Of a stretch of 64,000 nucleotides of DNA, positions 50,293-59,743 are shown piece after piece. A program made the position numbers and the translations under genes. A model generated the notes under the pieces. That model saw only the letters and a list, made by a program, of their open reading frames with translations. It was not told where the DNA came from and ran no database searches. The stretch is taken from positions 122,592 through 186,591 of the forward strand of contig JBPXJS010000044.1 in assembly GCA_051715425.1 (NCBI GenBank), in the 5' to 3' direction. Every line of letters starts with the position of its first letter. Position 1 is the stretch's first letter. Source of the DNA: JAJTFA01 sp051715425 (GTDB taxonomy: Bacteria; Bacteroidota; Bacteroidia; UKL13-3).

Positions 50293-51273
50293 CTATAAAT
50301 CATTTCCCCAAAGGGTTTTTATTTGTTCAAGGTCTTCTTCTTCAAAATCATTAGCCCAATTATCTGTAATTGTAAATGGATTGTTCTGGAGCATATACCA
50401 AATAACAAAAATTTCTGGTTGTGTTAAAAATAGTATCTCGCAAAATCGATTTCTATTTTCATCAAATATTCTTTTTATTTTCTTCTCATTATCCAAAATG
50501 AAACTATCAATTTCATTAATTGCTTGATTAGCAATATTATCATTTTCATAATAGCTTAGCACTACACTCAATGTATTCAAAGAAATTTCACGGTCAAAGT
50601 CAATTTTAGCATACTTGTAGAATTTACCTTCAAGCTGTCTTAATAATGTGTAGGCGTGATTATCTCTATATTCCTTTAGAGCTTTATTTACGCTTGAAAA
50701 TTCATCGTCTGCTAATTCGTACAAAGAAAGTAGTCTATACACCTTACGCTTTAAATTTGAAGGCAAGTCTTTTTCTTGTTTATAAGCGAGTGAGTGTGCT
50801 GTATTTGACCAAGCGTGCTGATTTAAGGTTCGCACCTGTACTTCAAAGATATAATTTGCAAGATTATAATGTTTTTTAAACTCGTTGATGTTTAGGTTGA
50901 TTCTCGCATCATAATGGTTGGAAACGTAATCTAGTTTGTTGAAATCTAAATTTTCTTGTTTGTATTCGACATCTACAATTGTAAAATACTCTCGCAGAAA
51001 TTCATCTATAATCTTCATATCTTCTTGAAAAGAACAGATAATTCTTATGCCTAATTTATCTTTTAAATGGTGATATGAATATTCTTTTTGACTTTGTTTT
51101 TTTTTGACTTTTTTGATTATGCTTAAAAGATCTTTGGTTCTATATTGAATTTCAGGCATTAGTTCATATTCAGTAATTTTATTTTTGATAAATGAACAGA
51201 CAGACTTCCCTAAATTGTCATATTCGGGTTGTTCCTGGGTCCATAAATCAACAATCTCGTGAACTTTAATCAT
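50293..51273 (-). CDS. RelA/SpoT-type nucleotidyltransferase (alarmone synthetase-like)
   Basis: 326 aa. Synthetase-domain motifs: YRTKDLLSIIKKVKKK (substrate-binding basic helix from Arg45), LKDKLGIRIICSF (Asp72), YVSNHYDARI, and FEVQVRTLNQHAWSNTAH (Glu144, Gln146, Arg148, Trp155, His160). The ExQxRT part is intact; the EH pair at the end reads AH (Ala159-His160), so one acidic residue of the family is missing. There is no HD hydrolase, TGS or ACT domain. The C-terminal 130 residues are helical. It could make pppGpp-like nucleotides or modify tRNA like toxSAS enzymes. It starts 1 nt inside the upstream NdpA-like gene (TAATG). Confidence 0.8.
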   Translation of the reverse strand: MIKVHEIVDLWTQEQPEYDNLGKSVCSFIKNKITEYELMPEIQYRTKDLLSIIKKVKKKQSQKEYSYHHLKDKLGIRIICSFQEDMKIIDEFLREYFTIVDVEYKQENLDFNKLDYVSNHYDARINLNINEFKKHYNLANYIFEVQVRTLNQHAWSNTAHSLAYKQEKDLPSNLKRKVYRLLSLYELADDEFSSVNKALKEYRDNHAYTLLRQLEGKFYKYAKIDFDREISLNTLSVVLSYYENDNIANQAINEIDSFILDNEKKIKRIFDENRNRFCEILFLTQPEIFVIWYMLQNNPFTITDNWANDFEEEDLEQIKTLWGNDL

Positions 51274-52313
51274 TATCGAATACTTTTTACTTTAGAAATA
51301 ATTTCTGCTTTGGTATTTCCATCGTTTTGTGGTTCTAACTTTACGTTCTTGTCAAATGTTCCTTTTTTACCAACTATCGCAATATCATTGGCAAAAGACA
51401 TTGTTATAATTTTAATTTTTTTGTCGATGTAATCATTATTTTTTAGAAATTCAGACATTCTAAAGTTTTTGTCTTTTAGATATTTATTGTAGTTATCTTT
51501 ATCTGTGGTTTCCATATAGTCTTCAGCAAATTCCCTTGCACTTATTCTTTGGCTATTTTTCTGCAAATATGAATTAAGGTCTTGTGTGTATTTCGCTTTT
51601 TTAATTGGGTCTTCTACTGATTGAATGAAAGTGGTTGTAAAGTCATAAAACTTTTTAGTTGTTGTTTTTGGGTTTTCAATTGGAGTACAACCTAGAAACT
51701 TTTCGATAAACCAAGTTGTTACAACCTTTTTAGTTTTCGGGTCTATTTGTAAATCGGCCGTACTTCCATCATAATTTACTTTAAATTTCAATTTGTTAAT
51801 GAAAAGCCCAACTTTGTAGATTTTTGTTTTCCGTGTTAACATTAAATCTTTCACATCTTTAATGTTGAAAGATTTAGTTTTTGGGTCTAATTCAAGCTGG
51901 GCTCCCTCATCACGTTCAAGCTTAATTATTATGCAAGTACCTTTAATATTTATTTTTCCAAAAATTACAACTAAAATACCAGATGCATTTTGTCCATCTT
52001 GAATTTCAAATAAATATTTAGTCATTAATTTTGACTGCTCAATTAAGGTAACTCCATTGGAATTAATAATTTCGTTAATGTATGTTGAAACTGGTGAAGG
52101 ACTATCTTCATCGTACTTAACTCTCAGTTCTTTGTTACTTCCTAATGATTGAACGACCTTATCTTTGAAAAATACCCTTAAACCATCAGGTAGTGAACTT
52201 TCTCGTTCACTGTATTGAGGCTCAAGAGAGAAATCACCTTTTTTATGTCTAGGAATGCTATGAACAATTATTTTCTCAATTGTAATAGTACTCGTGTCAA
52301 GTTTTATAGCCAT
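51273..52313 (-). CDS. NdpA-like protein upstream of the RelA/SpoT-type gene
   Basis: 346 aa, AT-rich, cytoplasmic. Its segment order resembles NdpA-family proteins: TITIEKIIVHSIPRH, PDGLRVFFKDKV, NASGILVVIFGKINIKGTC, IIKLERDEGAQL, WFIEKFLGCTP and a C-terminal KIITMSFANDIAIVGKKG strand. Identity to the gene at 49235 is low, so they are distant paralogues or a different subfamily; the assignment needs a profile search. TAATG overlap with the RelA/SpoT-type gene shows tight coupling and suggests it acts with that enzyme, perhaps as its inhibitor or sensor (inference). It is the first gene of the run. Confidence 0.58.
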   Translation of the reverse strand: MAIKLDTSTITIEKIIVHSIPRHKKGDFSLEPQYSERESSLPDGLRVFFKDKVVQSLGSNKELRVKYDEDSPSPVSTYINEIINSNGVTLIEQSKLMTKYLFEIQDGQNASGILVVIFGKINIKGTCIIIKLERDEGAQLELDPKTKSFNIKDVKDLMLTRKTKIYKVGLFINKLKFKVNYDGSTADLQIDPKTKKVVTTWFIEKFLGCTPIENPKTTTKKFYDFTTTFIQSVEDPIKKAKYTQDLNSYLQKNSQRISAREFAEDYMETTDKDNYNKYLKDKNFRMSEFLKNNDYIDKKIKIITMSFANDIAIVGKKGTFDKNVKLEPQNDGNTKAEIISKVKSIR

Positions 52314-52541
52314 ATTTTCGTTAGTTTTAACTGTAGAGAAGTTTTTCTTTAGTTCTTTTATATTGATCTCATTTTAAGTTTTGTAGGCACTACAATGCTT
52401 AAGGTTGGCAAATTAGTAATGGGTTAGGAGCATTAAACTGTGTACAAAGTTTACGGATACAATTAAGCTGTTTGCTATGCACAAATCCCTTCTAATTACA
52501 AATGAGTCTTTATGCGTTATCAATTTTGTGTTCATGTTGGA

Positions 52542-53342
52542 TTATTTACTAACGAAAGGTGTGTATTTAAACTCAGTAAATTCTACTTTAAATTCTCTCT
52601 TAGAGATATGACCTAAATAGAATCTGATGTGTTTGTTTTGTCCCTGTAAAATAAGGCATATAATTTCTAGGAATGCACGTTTTACTAATGGTCCAAAGTA
52701 GATAGATTTTAGTGCTTCTTGCGGGTAAATAAAAAGTGTACCTTTTGACTTATGGATTATTCTCCATTCCTTTTCATATTCCCAATCAATAGATTTAGTT
52801 AACCACAATTTTGATGCATCGTTTAACTGTGTATCATTAAGCTTTGTATTATTGAATATATCAATTGCATCTAATGTAGGTAATTCTGTCTTGTAGTTAA
52901 CCTTAAATATCTTTGTGAATGGTTCATAACTCGTATCAAACTCAAGGCAAAAACCTTGTCCAGAGTTTGAATAGTGAGACCATAAAAGCAAGTTGTTGTT
53001 TATTTCAGAGAAACAAGAAACACCAAAATCGTTTCTCATCTTTTGAATATTTGTTTCAATTACTTTTGTTGCAATGGGAGAAATTAGTTGTTTTAATTCA
53101 TCATCGGTTCTAGTGTTTAATTCTGTTTGTAATTCGGTAGAACGATCATCATGGAATGGAAATTCACCTTTGCGGTATTTTTGTAATTTGGAAGTATCAA
53201 AACCCAAATGGAACCCTAGATTACAATCATATGGGTCATTGAAATCGGAGGGTGCGGCAAAGTATATTCCTCCATTCTTTAGATTCAGTAAACTAAACTG
53301 ATCAGTTCCTTCATACTTATATATTAATTTTGGGGGGATCAT
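52542..53342 (-). CDS. DUF2971 domain protein
   Basis: 266 aa, cytoplasmic. Family markers: PPKLIYKYEG near the start, IYFAAPSDFNDPYDC, VSCFSEINNNLLLWSHYSNSGQGFCLEFD and the KSIDWEYEKEWRII strand. The D-P-Y-D and W-S-H-Y motifs are the most conserved parts. DUF2971 genes are common in accessory and defence-like loci and the fold has been related to ADP-ribosyl transfer, but no activity can be claimed here. It is 228 nt upstream of the NdpA-like/RelA run on the same strand, so it may or may not share a transcript. Confidence 0.85.
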   Translation of the reverse strand: MIPPKLIYKYEGTDQFSLLNLKNGGIYFAAPSDFNDPYDCNLGFHLGFDTSKLQKYRKGEFPFHDDRSTELQTELNTRTDDELKQLISPIATKVIETNIQKMRNDFGVSCFSEINNNLLLWSHYSNSGQGFCLEFDTSYEPFTKIFKVNYKTELPTLDAIDIFNNTKLNDTQLNDASKLWLTKSIDWEYEKEWRIIHKSKGTLFIYPQEALKSIYFGPLVKRAFLEIICLILQGQNKHIRFYLGHISKREFKVEFTEFKYTPFVSK

Positions 53343-53526
53343 TTTCTTTAAAAGGTGATTATCGGTCGCACGTAAATTTCAAAATACAATACATAATTTG
53401 TATCCAAACATTTTCAGATAGATATCTACTTTCATTGATTTTCTCTACACATGTACAAACGTTCATACCCATTAATACAAGTTAGCACGCTTATACTCAT
53501 ACAAACCTCCCCATCCCTTTCATCAA

Positions 53527-53699
53527 AATCAAGAGTGAAAACATTCTTTTTTGAGAGTGAAAACACTCTTTTTTTTGGGCCGAAAATGGTGTGTTTTTGG
53601 CTTAACTTATTGTTTGTTTGGCAATTAGGTAAAAAAGGCCCAAAACGGCCAATTTATTTTCTGAACCCGGGGTTTTAGTTTGTGAAATGGGGGAAAATG
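53527..53699 (+). repeat. Long direct repeat, copy 1
   Basis: About 173 bases nearly identical to 60765-60938 in the same orientation. It opens with two tandem GAGTGAAAACAYTC blocks; the second forms a hairpin AGAGTG/CACTCT with an AAAA loop and a T-run, i.e. a terminator-like structure. It continues with TTGGCTTAACTTATTG and ends GGGGTTTTAGTTTGTGAAA. It occupies much of the 422-nt gap between DUF2971 and the giant gene; the rest of the gap (53343-53526) shows nothing. Confidence 0.9.
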
Positions 53700-53703
53700 A
53701 AAA

Positions 53704-53737
53704 AATCCGGTACCTGTGGCTTACAAGTACCGGATTG
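53704..53737 (-). terminator. Terminator of the giant T9SS gene
   Basis: Perfect 10-bp stem AATCCGGTAC / GTACCGGATT with a 14-base loop, followed on the minus strand by a T-run. It lies 27 nt after the gene's stop. Confidence 0.8.
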
Positions 53738-53764
53738 GTTTTAGTGTTTAATAAGGGGCTTGTT

Positions 53765-56700
53765 TTAACGTTCTACCACCATGGTTTTGCTGGAGATAAC
53801 CACGCCATCTACCACCAGGGAGTAAAAATACATACCATCTTTCCATTGGCTTCCATCTACTAATGTATAACCTCTTAAACCTTTAAGCTTTAATACTTTT
53901 AAGGCCTGCCCCAGTGTATTGGTAATACGTATTTCCGCATCCTTGTAGCCATCTTTCAGTTCGTATTCAATAATGGTTTTATCGCTGAAAGGGTTTGGCC
54001 GGTTTACATGCAGTTTATTGCCATCTTTTAACTCTTGCAGGGTAAGTGGCTTATCTGTTTCTGCTGTTAGTGGTTTTATAGGGTCGTTTCCTTTTTTGCC
54101 TAAGGTAAAATACATACCGGCAGAGTCAAGGGTAAGGGTATCGCAATACGTAAAACTGTCGCACTCATTTAATGCAGTAAGACAAATAATATAGGTGGAA
54201 TCTTTGGAAGGGAAGGTATGGCTTGGGTTTCGCAGGGTAGAGGAGCTACCGTCTCCGAAGTTCCAGTTAAATAAAGTACGGTTGTTTATATAAGTACTTG
54301 CATTGGCAAACCACACGGTAGAGTCAATCAGTTGCGAAGGGAAGAATGCAATATTCATTACAGTATCCCTGTTTAAGCTTACTTCATCATATTCTACAAC
54401 GCTTGACCCATTGGTAACGGTCATCCGGTAGGTTTTTGACTTGTTTGAGAGTACAGCAATATTAAAGTAGTCAGAACTGTCAATTCCTGCCCATGTTGTA
54501 TCGTTTATTTTTTCTTCCCATAGAATATCATATTCAATATTGGCATCACTCCAGGAAATAAAATTATTAAAAATAAGTTCCACATCACTGTATCCAATAC
54601 TGTAGCCCTGAGTTGAAATGTGGCTTGCTAACCAGGTATCATTTTGCATTTCGTCTGCAAGGTATTTAATCCAGTCAATATTGTCATTGTCGTTTAGGTA
54701 TTGTATAAAATGGTACTTAAAGTATGGGGCATTAAACAAATGTTTTCTTAATGTGGTATCCTGATTATAGAGGGTAATAAATGAACATGCAGTACCATAA
54801 TAATTATCGATCATATAATGCGTAAAGTGGGTGGTAAAATCAACCTGGGAATTTGAAGAGGCGTATTTACTCTCAAAGTCGGATGAGTTTACATAATCCA
54901 TTAATGCAAGAAAAGACATCATATTAAAATCTGTTCCCAAAACTACCGTGTCGTCAAAACAGATATTCTGATCTTTACCCGCATAGGCAAAATCATTGTG
55001 CAGTACATCAATGGTATCTGAATCGTAGCAGGTTCCGTTTGTTACCTCCAGTATATAGGTAACAGGGGCATTGGGTCTTGCCAGTGTAACAGGTGAATAC
55101 GGGTCGTCAAGATCAGTTGTTGGATTCCAGTTGAAACTGGTTGCTCCGGTAATATAGCCTTTTAATTCAAATGCACTTGGCCCAACCGGATTTTGATAAT
55201 TGCTGGCAAGTTTGGTTCTGATCATTACGCCTAATGGCACATCAACCGTATCCCATTTGGTTACCCATCCGCACCAACCTTTTACGCTTAGACCAACGGC
55301 ATATTTAAATCCACCATAAAACCTGAATCCGGGAAAATCGAAAGAATCAGTAACGGAAGTGCTGTCATATTCGCCCCAATCGTCACCATAGTTTATACCC
55401 TTACCCTGCTGAATAATGCTGTCAGGACTTATCAGGGCAATGCTCCATCTGTAAATGCTTCGTGTTCTATGGCTTTGGGTAGCGGATCCATCTGCAATTA
55501 AAGTTCCTACTCCGGGGCAAATACTGTCAGGAATATCAATTACGATATCAGGTGGTGCTGGAACATAAACATATCTGGTAGAATCATGCGTTTCTCCACA
55601 TTCATTTATCACATTCATATTTATTTTGTACCAGCCACTGTCCCATAACCTGAATTTATAAAAATCGGGAACAGGAGTGCGTTCAATACAAACATCAGAA
55701 GGAGTAATAAGGTCTTCCTCTATCATATTGGTATCTCCGAAAATGCAGTTGGTGGTGCTAAGCGTATCCTGAACCCTGCAGATTTTAAAGTGATATGCTT
55801 CCTCATTCAACACTTTTCTAAAATCCAGTACCACACTATCGCCCGGACATAAAGTATCACCTGCTACTTTAAAGGCTGCCCTTGGTACTACAAAGGGAGA
55901 ATAACCCCAATCGCGGTTGCCTATGCCATAAGGAGGTATAATGCTTTTGTAATCACAAAATGGATGGCAGGTATGCCCGCTGCTAATTAAAGTATCATCA
56001 ACCAGCATTTGGAAAATATCATTGTTAATTCCGGCTTTGGTTTTGTTTACCGTGTTTGGATTGGTTTGATTATTTAAAATGACATAAAACAAATTCTCGT
56101 CCGTGGAATCATCATCATTGCGATGAAACTTAATATCAGCACCTGCTGAAACACATACATAGGCATTCTGATCAGCAAGAATTTCTCCGTACCCGCGTTC
56201 ATCAGAGCCAATTTCCACTACTGCATAAGGTTTAATAATTAAGGAACCTCCGGGCAACACATAAATACTGCTATTGGCTCCAATGCGTGTGTAAGAACCG
56301 GAATCGAGAATCAAAGTAGCCTTGTCGTTAACAATGATGGCGCTTCTTGGGTTGTCAGCATCTAATGCTCGGGTTATAAGTTCTGAAGGGTTACATTTAA
56401 GTGGTATGCTGTATGGCTCGTTGTTGGGTTCCGCCAATAATATTAAGGAATCTTTGTTTGTTAGCCAGTCATTTTCGCAAATACTCATTTTCGCACCATT
56501 AACCATGCGCAAGTAACCGTTTGGTTGAAGAATTTTAAGCTTATGAGAAAGTGGCTCAATTCTGCCGTTCTGAACAAACTGAGAAACAATATGAGTATTT
56601 GTATCTGGATAGTAACAAGACAAATCGCAAGGGTCGAGCAGTTGAAACCAAAATTTTGTTCTTGAATTGGCAGCAAAAGTAACGCTCATTATAAAAGTTG

Positions 56701-59671
56701 TTGTATCATATGTAAAATTAACTACAGCACCACTTACTGCCATTTCTACACCTTGAGCAAGATCTGGCAAATAAAAATCAACAGTTGTTTGATTAGGACC
56801 AGTTTTGCAATACCCTGAATACTTGTATTTACCAGATATGGAGTAATATATTTCTGCTCTATGATTAGCAGATAAAAACTGCACACTATCGTAGCTAAAT
56901 GTTAGTGCACTGTCAATTAACAGGTCGCGGAAATTCGTATACGCTAAGCAATTACCTGACTCAAATACAGTATCTCTGGATTGTGTATAGAATCCAATGG
57001 TGGCATCGGTACTTATTACCTTATTAGGAGTCTCGAAAGGTGCGATAATAGTATCACCACTCGGATAGTCACTATAGTTCCGACTAAAATGGAATCGTTG
57101 CAAATCTGCTCCACCTATTGAATCTACAAACTGTGAGCTATAGCGACTATTAATTCGCATATGTGTTTTCCCTAATTGTCCTATATCACTGCATTTGTAA
57201 GGTGTTAGCTTGGTGGTAAACTGCAACCCTTTTGTGAAATCTGTGGCTCGACCCTTAATGGCCGTATGGAAGCCCCAGTTTTCTTCATTTCCTGCATTGT
57301 TAGCGTTGGTAATATAATTACTTGAATTGTTTCCATGAAGGAATTCGCTAGTGGTATCAAATTCAACAGCAGGGTCATTTGCAGTGAATTCAGCAAGCAT
57401 CCCCCAATCTCTGGATTTATCACATGGGTGGAACCAACGTGCTTTAGTATGGTTGCTATTTTCCGAAACAAAGGTTTGCTCACTCAATAAACCATTGCCG
57501 TGGAAATAATATGTGTAATGTGAGTTGTACCCATAAAGATTATTAATGTCATCATTAATAAAATAATAATATCCGCCTACACCTTCACCCCTATAAACAT
57601 AAAAAGTTCGTGTAACAGTGATTAGCGGCATAAAATTTTGCGTGATTTTAAACTTTACTTTTGTTTTGGTAAACTTACCATCAGGGCTGGTTTGTGGTGG
57701 CTCAATCACTTCAGATTCAGTTTCGTTGTCTGGCCCCTTTGTGTCATTTATACGTATATCATCAACCTCAATTGTTATCGTATTATGATGTTGAGCCTCA
57801 TTAACAAGATAATTATAATCGGTATGACGCATGGGTGGATCAATTGCCAGTTGTTCGAACTGTTTACCTGTCCCTTCTAAATCCATAGCACCAATCGAAA
57901 AGCTGCAAGCATCCGCCTGTTCATGTGCAGTAATCACGTCTAATAACCTATTTGGAGCTAATGGTTCTTTCTCTGCAAGAATACTCAAGTAATGCCTTTC
58001 ATTAGGGGTAATATGATCATCACTGCGAATAATGATATTTCCTCCTGGCATATGCTCCTCTCTCTTGGCAAATAAATTAATGCCGGAAGGTTTGCTCAAC
58101 GCGGAAAGATAATCAGCCTGTAGATCTAATTCCGAGGAAATACCCATAACTGCTGTATTAGTCACAAAATTATAACCTGGTTTTCCACTCCCTGCAATTT
58201 TTGTTAATGCAAGTACACCGTTAAAGGCAGGTTTTGTCCATGAATCGTCAATGGTTGGAGGAAAACCATCAGGTTGTAAAAGGCCATTGTACCACTCATA
58301 AATATTGTCGTAGTCGGAATCGTAGGTGTAATTTTTTACATAATGATAGAATGGGCTAATTAAACCTGAAGAATAACTCTTACCTGCATCAACAGGTAAG
58401 AAGTTACTATATGCTCTAAAAAAAGGGAGTAAGTGCTGAAAACATTTCATATAGTGGGTACCTTCGGCATAACCATATTTCCCACCCGCTTTGCTCATTG
58501 CCCCTGTCCATGCTTCCCACATAGTATTGTGTATGTTATAATGAGCAGGATGAGCCCATTCTTTTGGGTGGCCATTGTACCATAATATCCAGTCCCCATA
58601 ATCATGCAATACAATTGCTGCCATTCCAAGTGCAGCAGCTGGCATTAAAGTGTAATTGTTATTTGCATGATAATGTGTCCATTTGGCCCTGATATGCATA
58701 GGAGTAATCCATTTGTCCTTCAGGTCATCAGCTATTTCATTTATCCTGTAGCGGCTGGGCTGTTCCAAACACGGGTCTATTTTTTTACTCCACTTTAGCA
58801 TGTCCCAGGTTTGAAGTAACATTATTAATTCTTTAGACCGATATTGCATTTTATCCCAGTCTAACATCAAATACCCAACATAAAGTGCAGTTCCCACGGA
58901 ACCACCATAAAACACACCACCCACAACACCTCCAATAGCAGGTAGTAGTCCTAGCATTTCATCTCCAAGCTCACTCCCTTGCCAGGGATTAGGAAGGTTT
59001 TCTAACACAGACATTGCGCGTTCATAAAACACATCACGTTCAGTTTGTCCACAGGGATCGATTGAGTTACCCATATTTATCATTGAGTCAAGTTGACCAC
59101 TTGAACTTAAGATGGGTTTGAGTCCAACGATATAGACAAAAGCGGCACATTTCGCAGTTCGAGCTGCCTGACACACCCCTCCTCCCTGACAGCCTGATAT
59201 GCTTGTTGCTCCGGAGCTAGCTGTTGCGTAGATGGAGTTATATATTGATGTTGCCACGGAGTCTGTTTTAATCCAGATTTTAATTTCTTCCAATTGGCCT
59301 GCCACATCTTTATCTGTTCTTGTTCTATCAAATAAGGTATATGGACCTTCAGGATTCATATTAGGTAGTTCGTAATAACCAAAGGTCTTTTTCAAGGCAA
59401 TCACATCATAAACGTCCTGAAAGAAATCGCCAATATCATCAAAAAAGCCTAGTTTACTTTTTTTACGGTTGAGATTACTCGTTTTTTTTAGATTGATTTT
59501 ATCTTGTAAAATTTCATCATCAATTTCTTTTCTTTCGTTTTTGTAATCGCAAGTGTCAATTGTAGTTAGTTTGCTAATTGAATCTCTGATTTGTAATATT
59601 GGTTCTGTTTCTACACCGCCCTTGGCTAAATAAGTAAATACCAATAAAGGCAATAAAATTAAGTATTTCAT
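53765..59671 (-). CDS. Giant T9SS-secreted protein with heparinase II/III-like lyase region and PKD domain
   Basis: 1968 aa with signal peptide (KYLILLPLLVFTYLAKG). Residues about 300-480 form a helical toroid-like part (LMPAAALGMAAIVLHDYGDW, YAEGTHYMKCFQHLLPFFRA). Residues about 500-850 form a beta-part that includes NEAQHHNTITIEVDD, resembling the HNT strand of heparinase II/III-type polysaccharide lyases. A long beta-rich, Cys-containing region follows, with Ig-like repeats, and a PKD domain near 1775-1850 (FNWNFGDGSSSTLRNPSHTF). The last 75 residues are a T9SS type A sorting domain (RPNPFSDKTIIEYELKDGYK). Likely a surface polysaccharide-degrading enzyme; catalytic residues were not verified. 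It follows a lipoprotein gene by 72 nt. Confidence 0.78.
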   Translation of the reverse strand: MKYLILLPLLVFTYLAKGGVETEPILQIRDSISKLTTIDTCDYKNERKEIDDEILQDKINLKKTSNLNRKKSKLGFFDDIGDFFQDVYDVIALKKTFGYYELPNMNPEGPYTLFDRTRTDKDVAGQLEEIKIWIKTDSVATSIYNSIYATASSGATSISGCQGGGVCQAARTAKCAAFVYIVGLKPILSSSGQLDSMINMGNSIDPCGQTERDVFYERAMSVLENLPNPWQGSELGDEMLGLLPAIGGVVGGVFYGGSVGTALYVGYLMLDWDKMQYRSKELIMLLQTWDMLKWSKKIDPCLEQPSRYRINEIADDLKDKWITPMHIRAKWTHYHANNNYTLMPAAALGMAAIVLHDYGDWILWYNGHPKEWAHPAHYNIHNTMWEAWTGAMSKAGGKYGYAEGTHYMKCFQHLLPFFRAYSNFLPVDAGKSYSSGLISPFYHYVKNYTYDSDYDNIYEWYNGLLQPDGFPPTIDDSWTKPAFNGVLALTKIAGSGKPGYNFVTNTAVMGISSELDLQADYLSALSKPSGINLFAKREEHMPGGNIIIRSDDHITPNERHYLSILAEKEPLAPNRLLDVITAHEQADACSFSIGAMDLEGTGKQFEQLAIDPPMRHTDYNYLVNEAQHHNTITIEVDDIRINDTKGPDNETESEVIEPPQTSPDGKFTKTKVKFKITQNFMPLITVTRTFYVYRGEGVGGYYYFINDDINNLYGYNSHYTYYFHGNGLLSEQTFVSENSNHTKARWFHPCDKSRDWGMLAEFTANDPAVEFDTTSEFLHGNNSSNYITNANNAGNEENWGFHTAIKGRATDFTKGLQFTTKLTPYKCSDIGQLGKTHMRINSRYSSQFVDSIGGADLQRFHFSRNYSDYPSGDTIIAPFETPNKVISTDATIGFYTQSRDTVFESGNCLAYTNFRDLLIDSALTFSYDSVQFLSANHRAEIYYSISGKYKYSGYCKTGPNQTTVDFYLPDLAQGVEMAVSGAVVNFTYDTTTFIMSVTFAANSRTKFWFQLLDPCDLSCYYPDTNTHIVSQFVQNGRIEPLSHKLKILQPNGYLRMVNGAKMSICENDWLTNKDSLILLAEPNNEPYSIPLKCNPSELITRALDADNPRSAIIVNDKATLILDSGSYTRIGANSSIYVLPGGSLIIKPYAVVEIGSDERGYGEILADQNAYVCVSAGADIKFHRNDDDSTDENLFYVILNNQTNPNTVNKTKAGINNDIFQMLVDDTLISSGHTCHPFCDYKSIIPPYGIGNRDWGYSPFVVPRAAFKVAGDTLCPGDSVVLDFRKVLNEEAYHFKICRVQDTLSTTNCIFGDTNMIEEDLITPSDVCIERTPVPDFYKFRLWDSGWYKINMNVINECGETHDSTRYVYVPAPPDIVIDIPDSICPGVGTLIADGSATQSHRTRSIYRWSIALISPDSIIQQGKGINYGDDWGEYDSTSVTDSFDFPGFRFYGGFKYAVGLSVKGWCGWVTKWDTVDVPLGVMIRTKLASNYQNPVGPSAFELKGYITGATSFNWNPTTDLDDPYSPVTLARPNAPVTYILEVTNGTCYDSDTIDVLHNDFAYAGKDQNICFDDTVVLGTDFNMMSFLALMDYVNSSDFESKYASSNSQVDFTTHFTHYMIDNYYGTACSFITLYNQDTTLRKHLFNAPYFKYHFIQYLNDNDNIDWIKYLADEMQNDTWLASHISTQGYSIGYSDVELIFNNFISWSDANIEYDILWEEKINDTTWAGIDSSDYFNIAVLSNKSKTYRMTVTNGSSVVEYDEVSLNRDTVMNIAFFPSQLIDSTVWFANASTYINNRTLFNWNFGDGSSSTLRNPSHTFPSKDSTYIICLTALNECDSFTYCDTLTLDSAGMYFTLGKKGNDPIKPLTAETDKPLTLQELKDGNKLHVNRPNPFSDKTIIEYELKDGYKDAEIRITNTLGQALKVLKLKGLRGYTLVDGSQWKDGMYFYSLVVDGVVISSKTMVVER

Positions 59672-59743
59672 CTGTAATGATTATTATAATAATTTGTATT
59701 CGGGAAGCTTTGTAATGAACAATTGGGGTCTAGTTATTTCTCT

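Noticed and set aside
53451..53678. 75-aa plus-strand open frame in the gap before the giant gene
   Set aside because: It lies mostly in the long direct repeat, but copy 2 of the repeat does not keep the frame because of T-run length changes.
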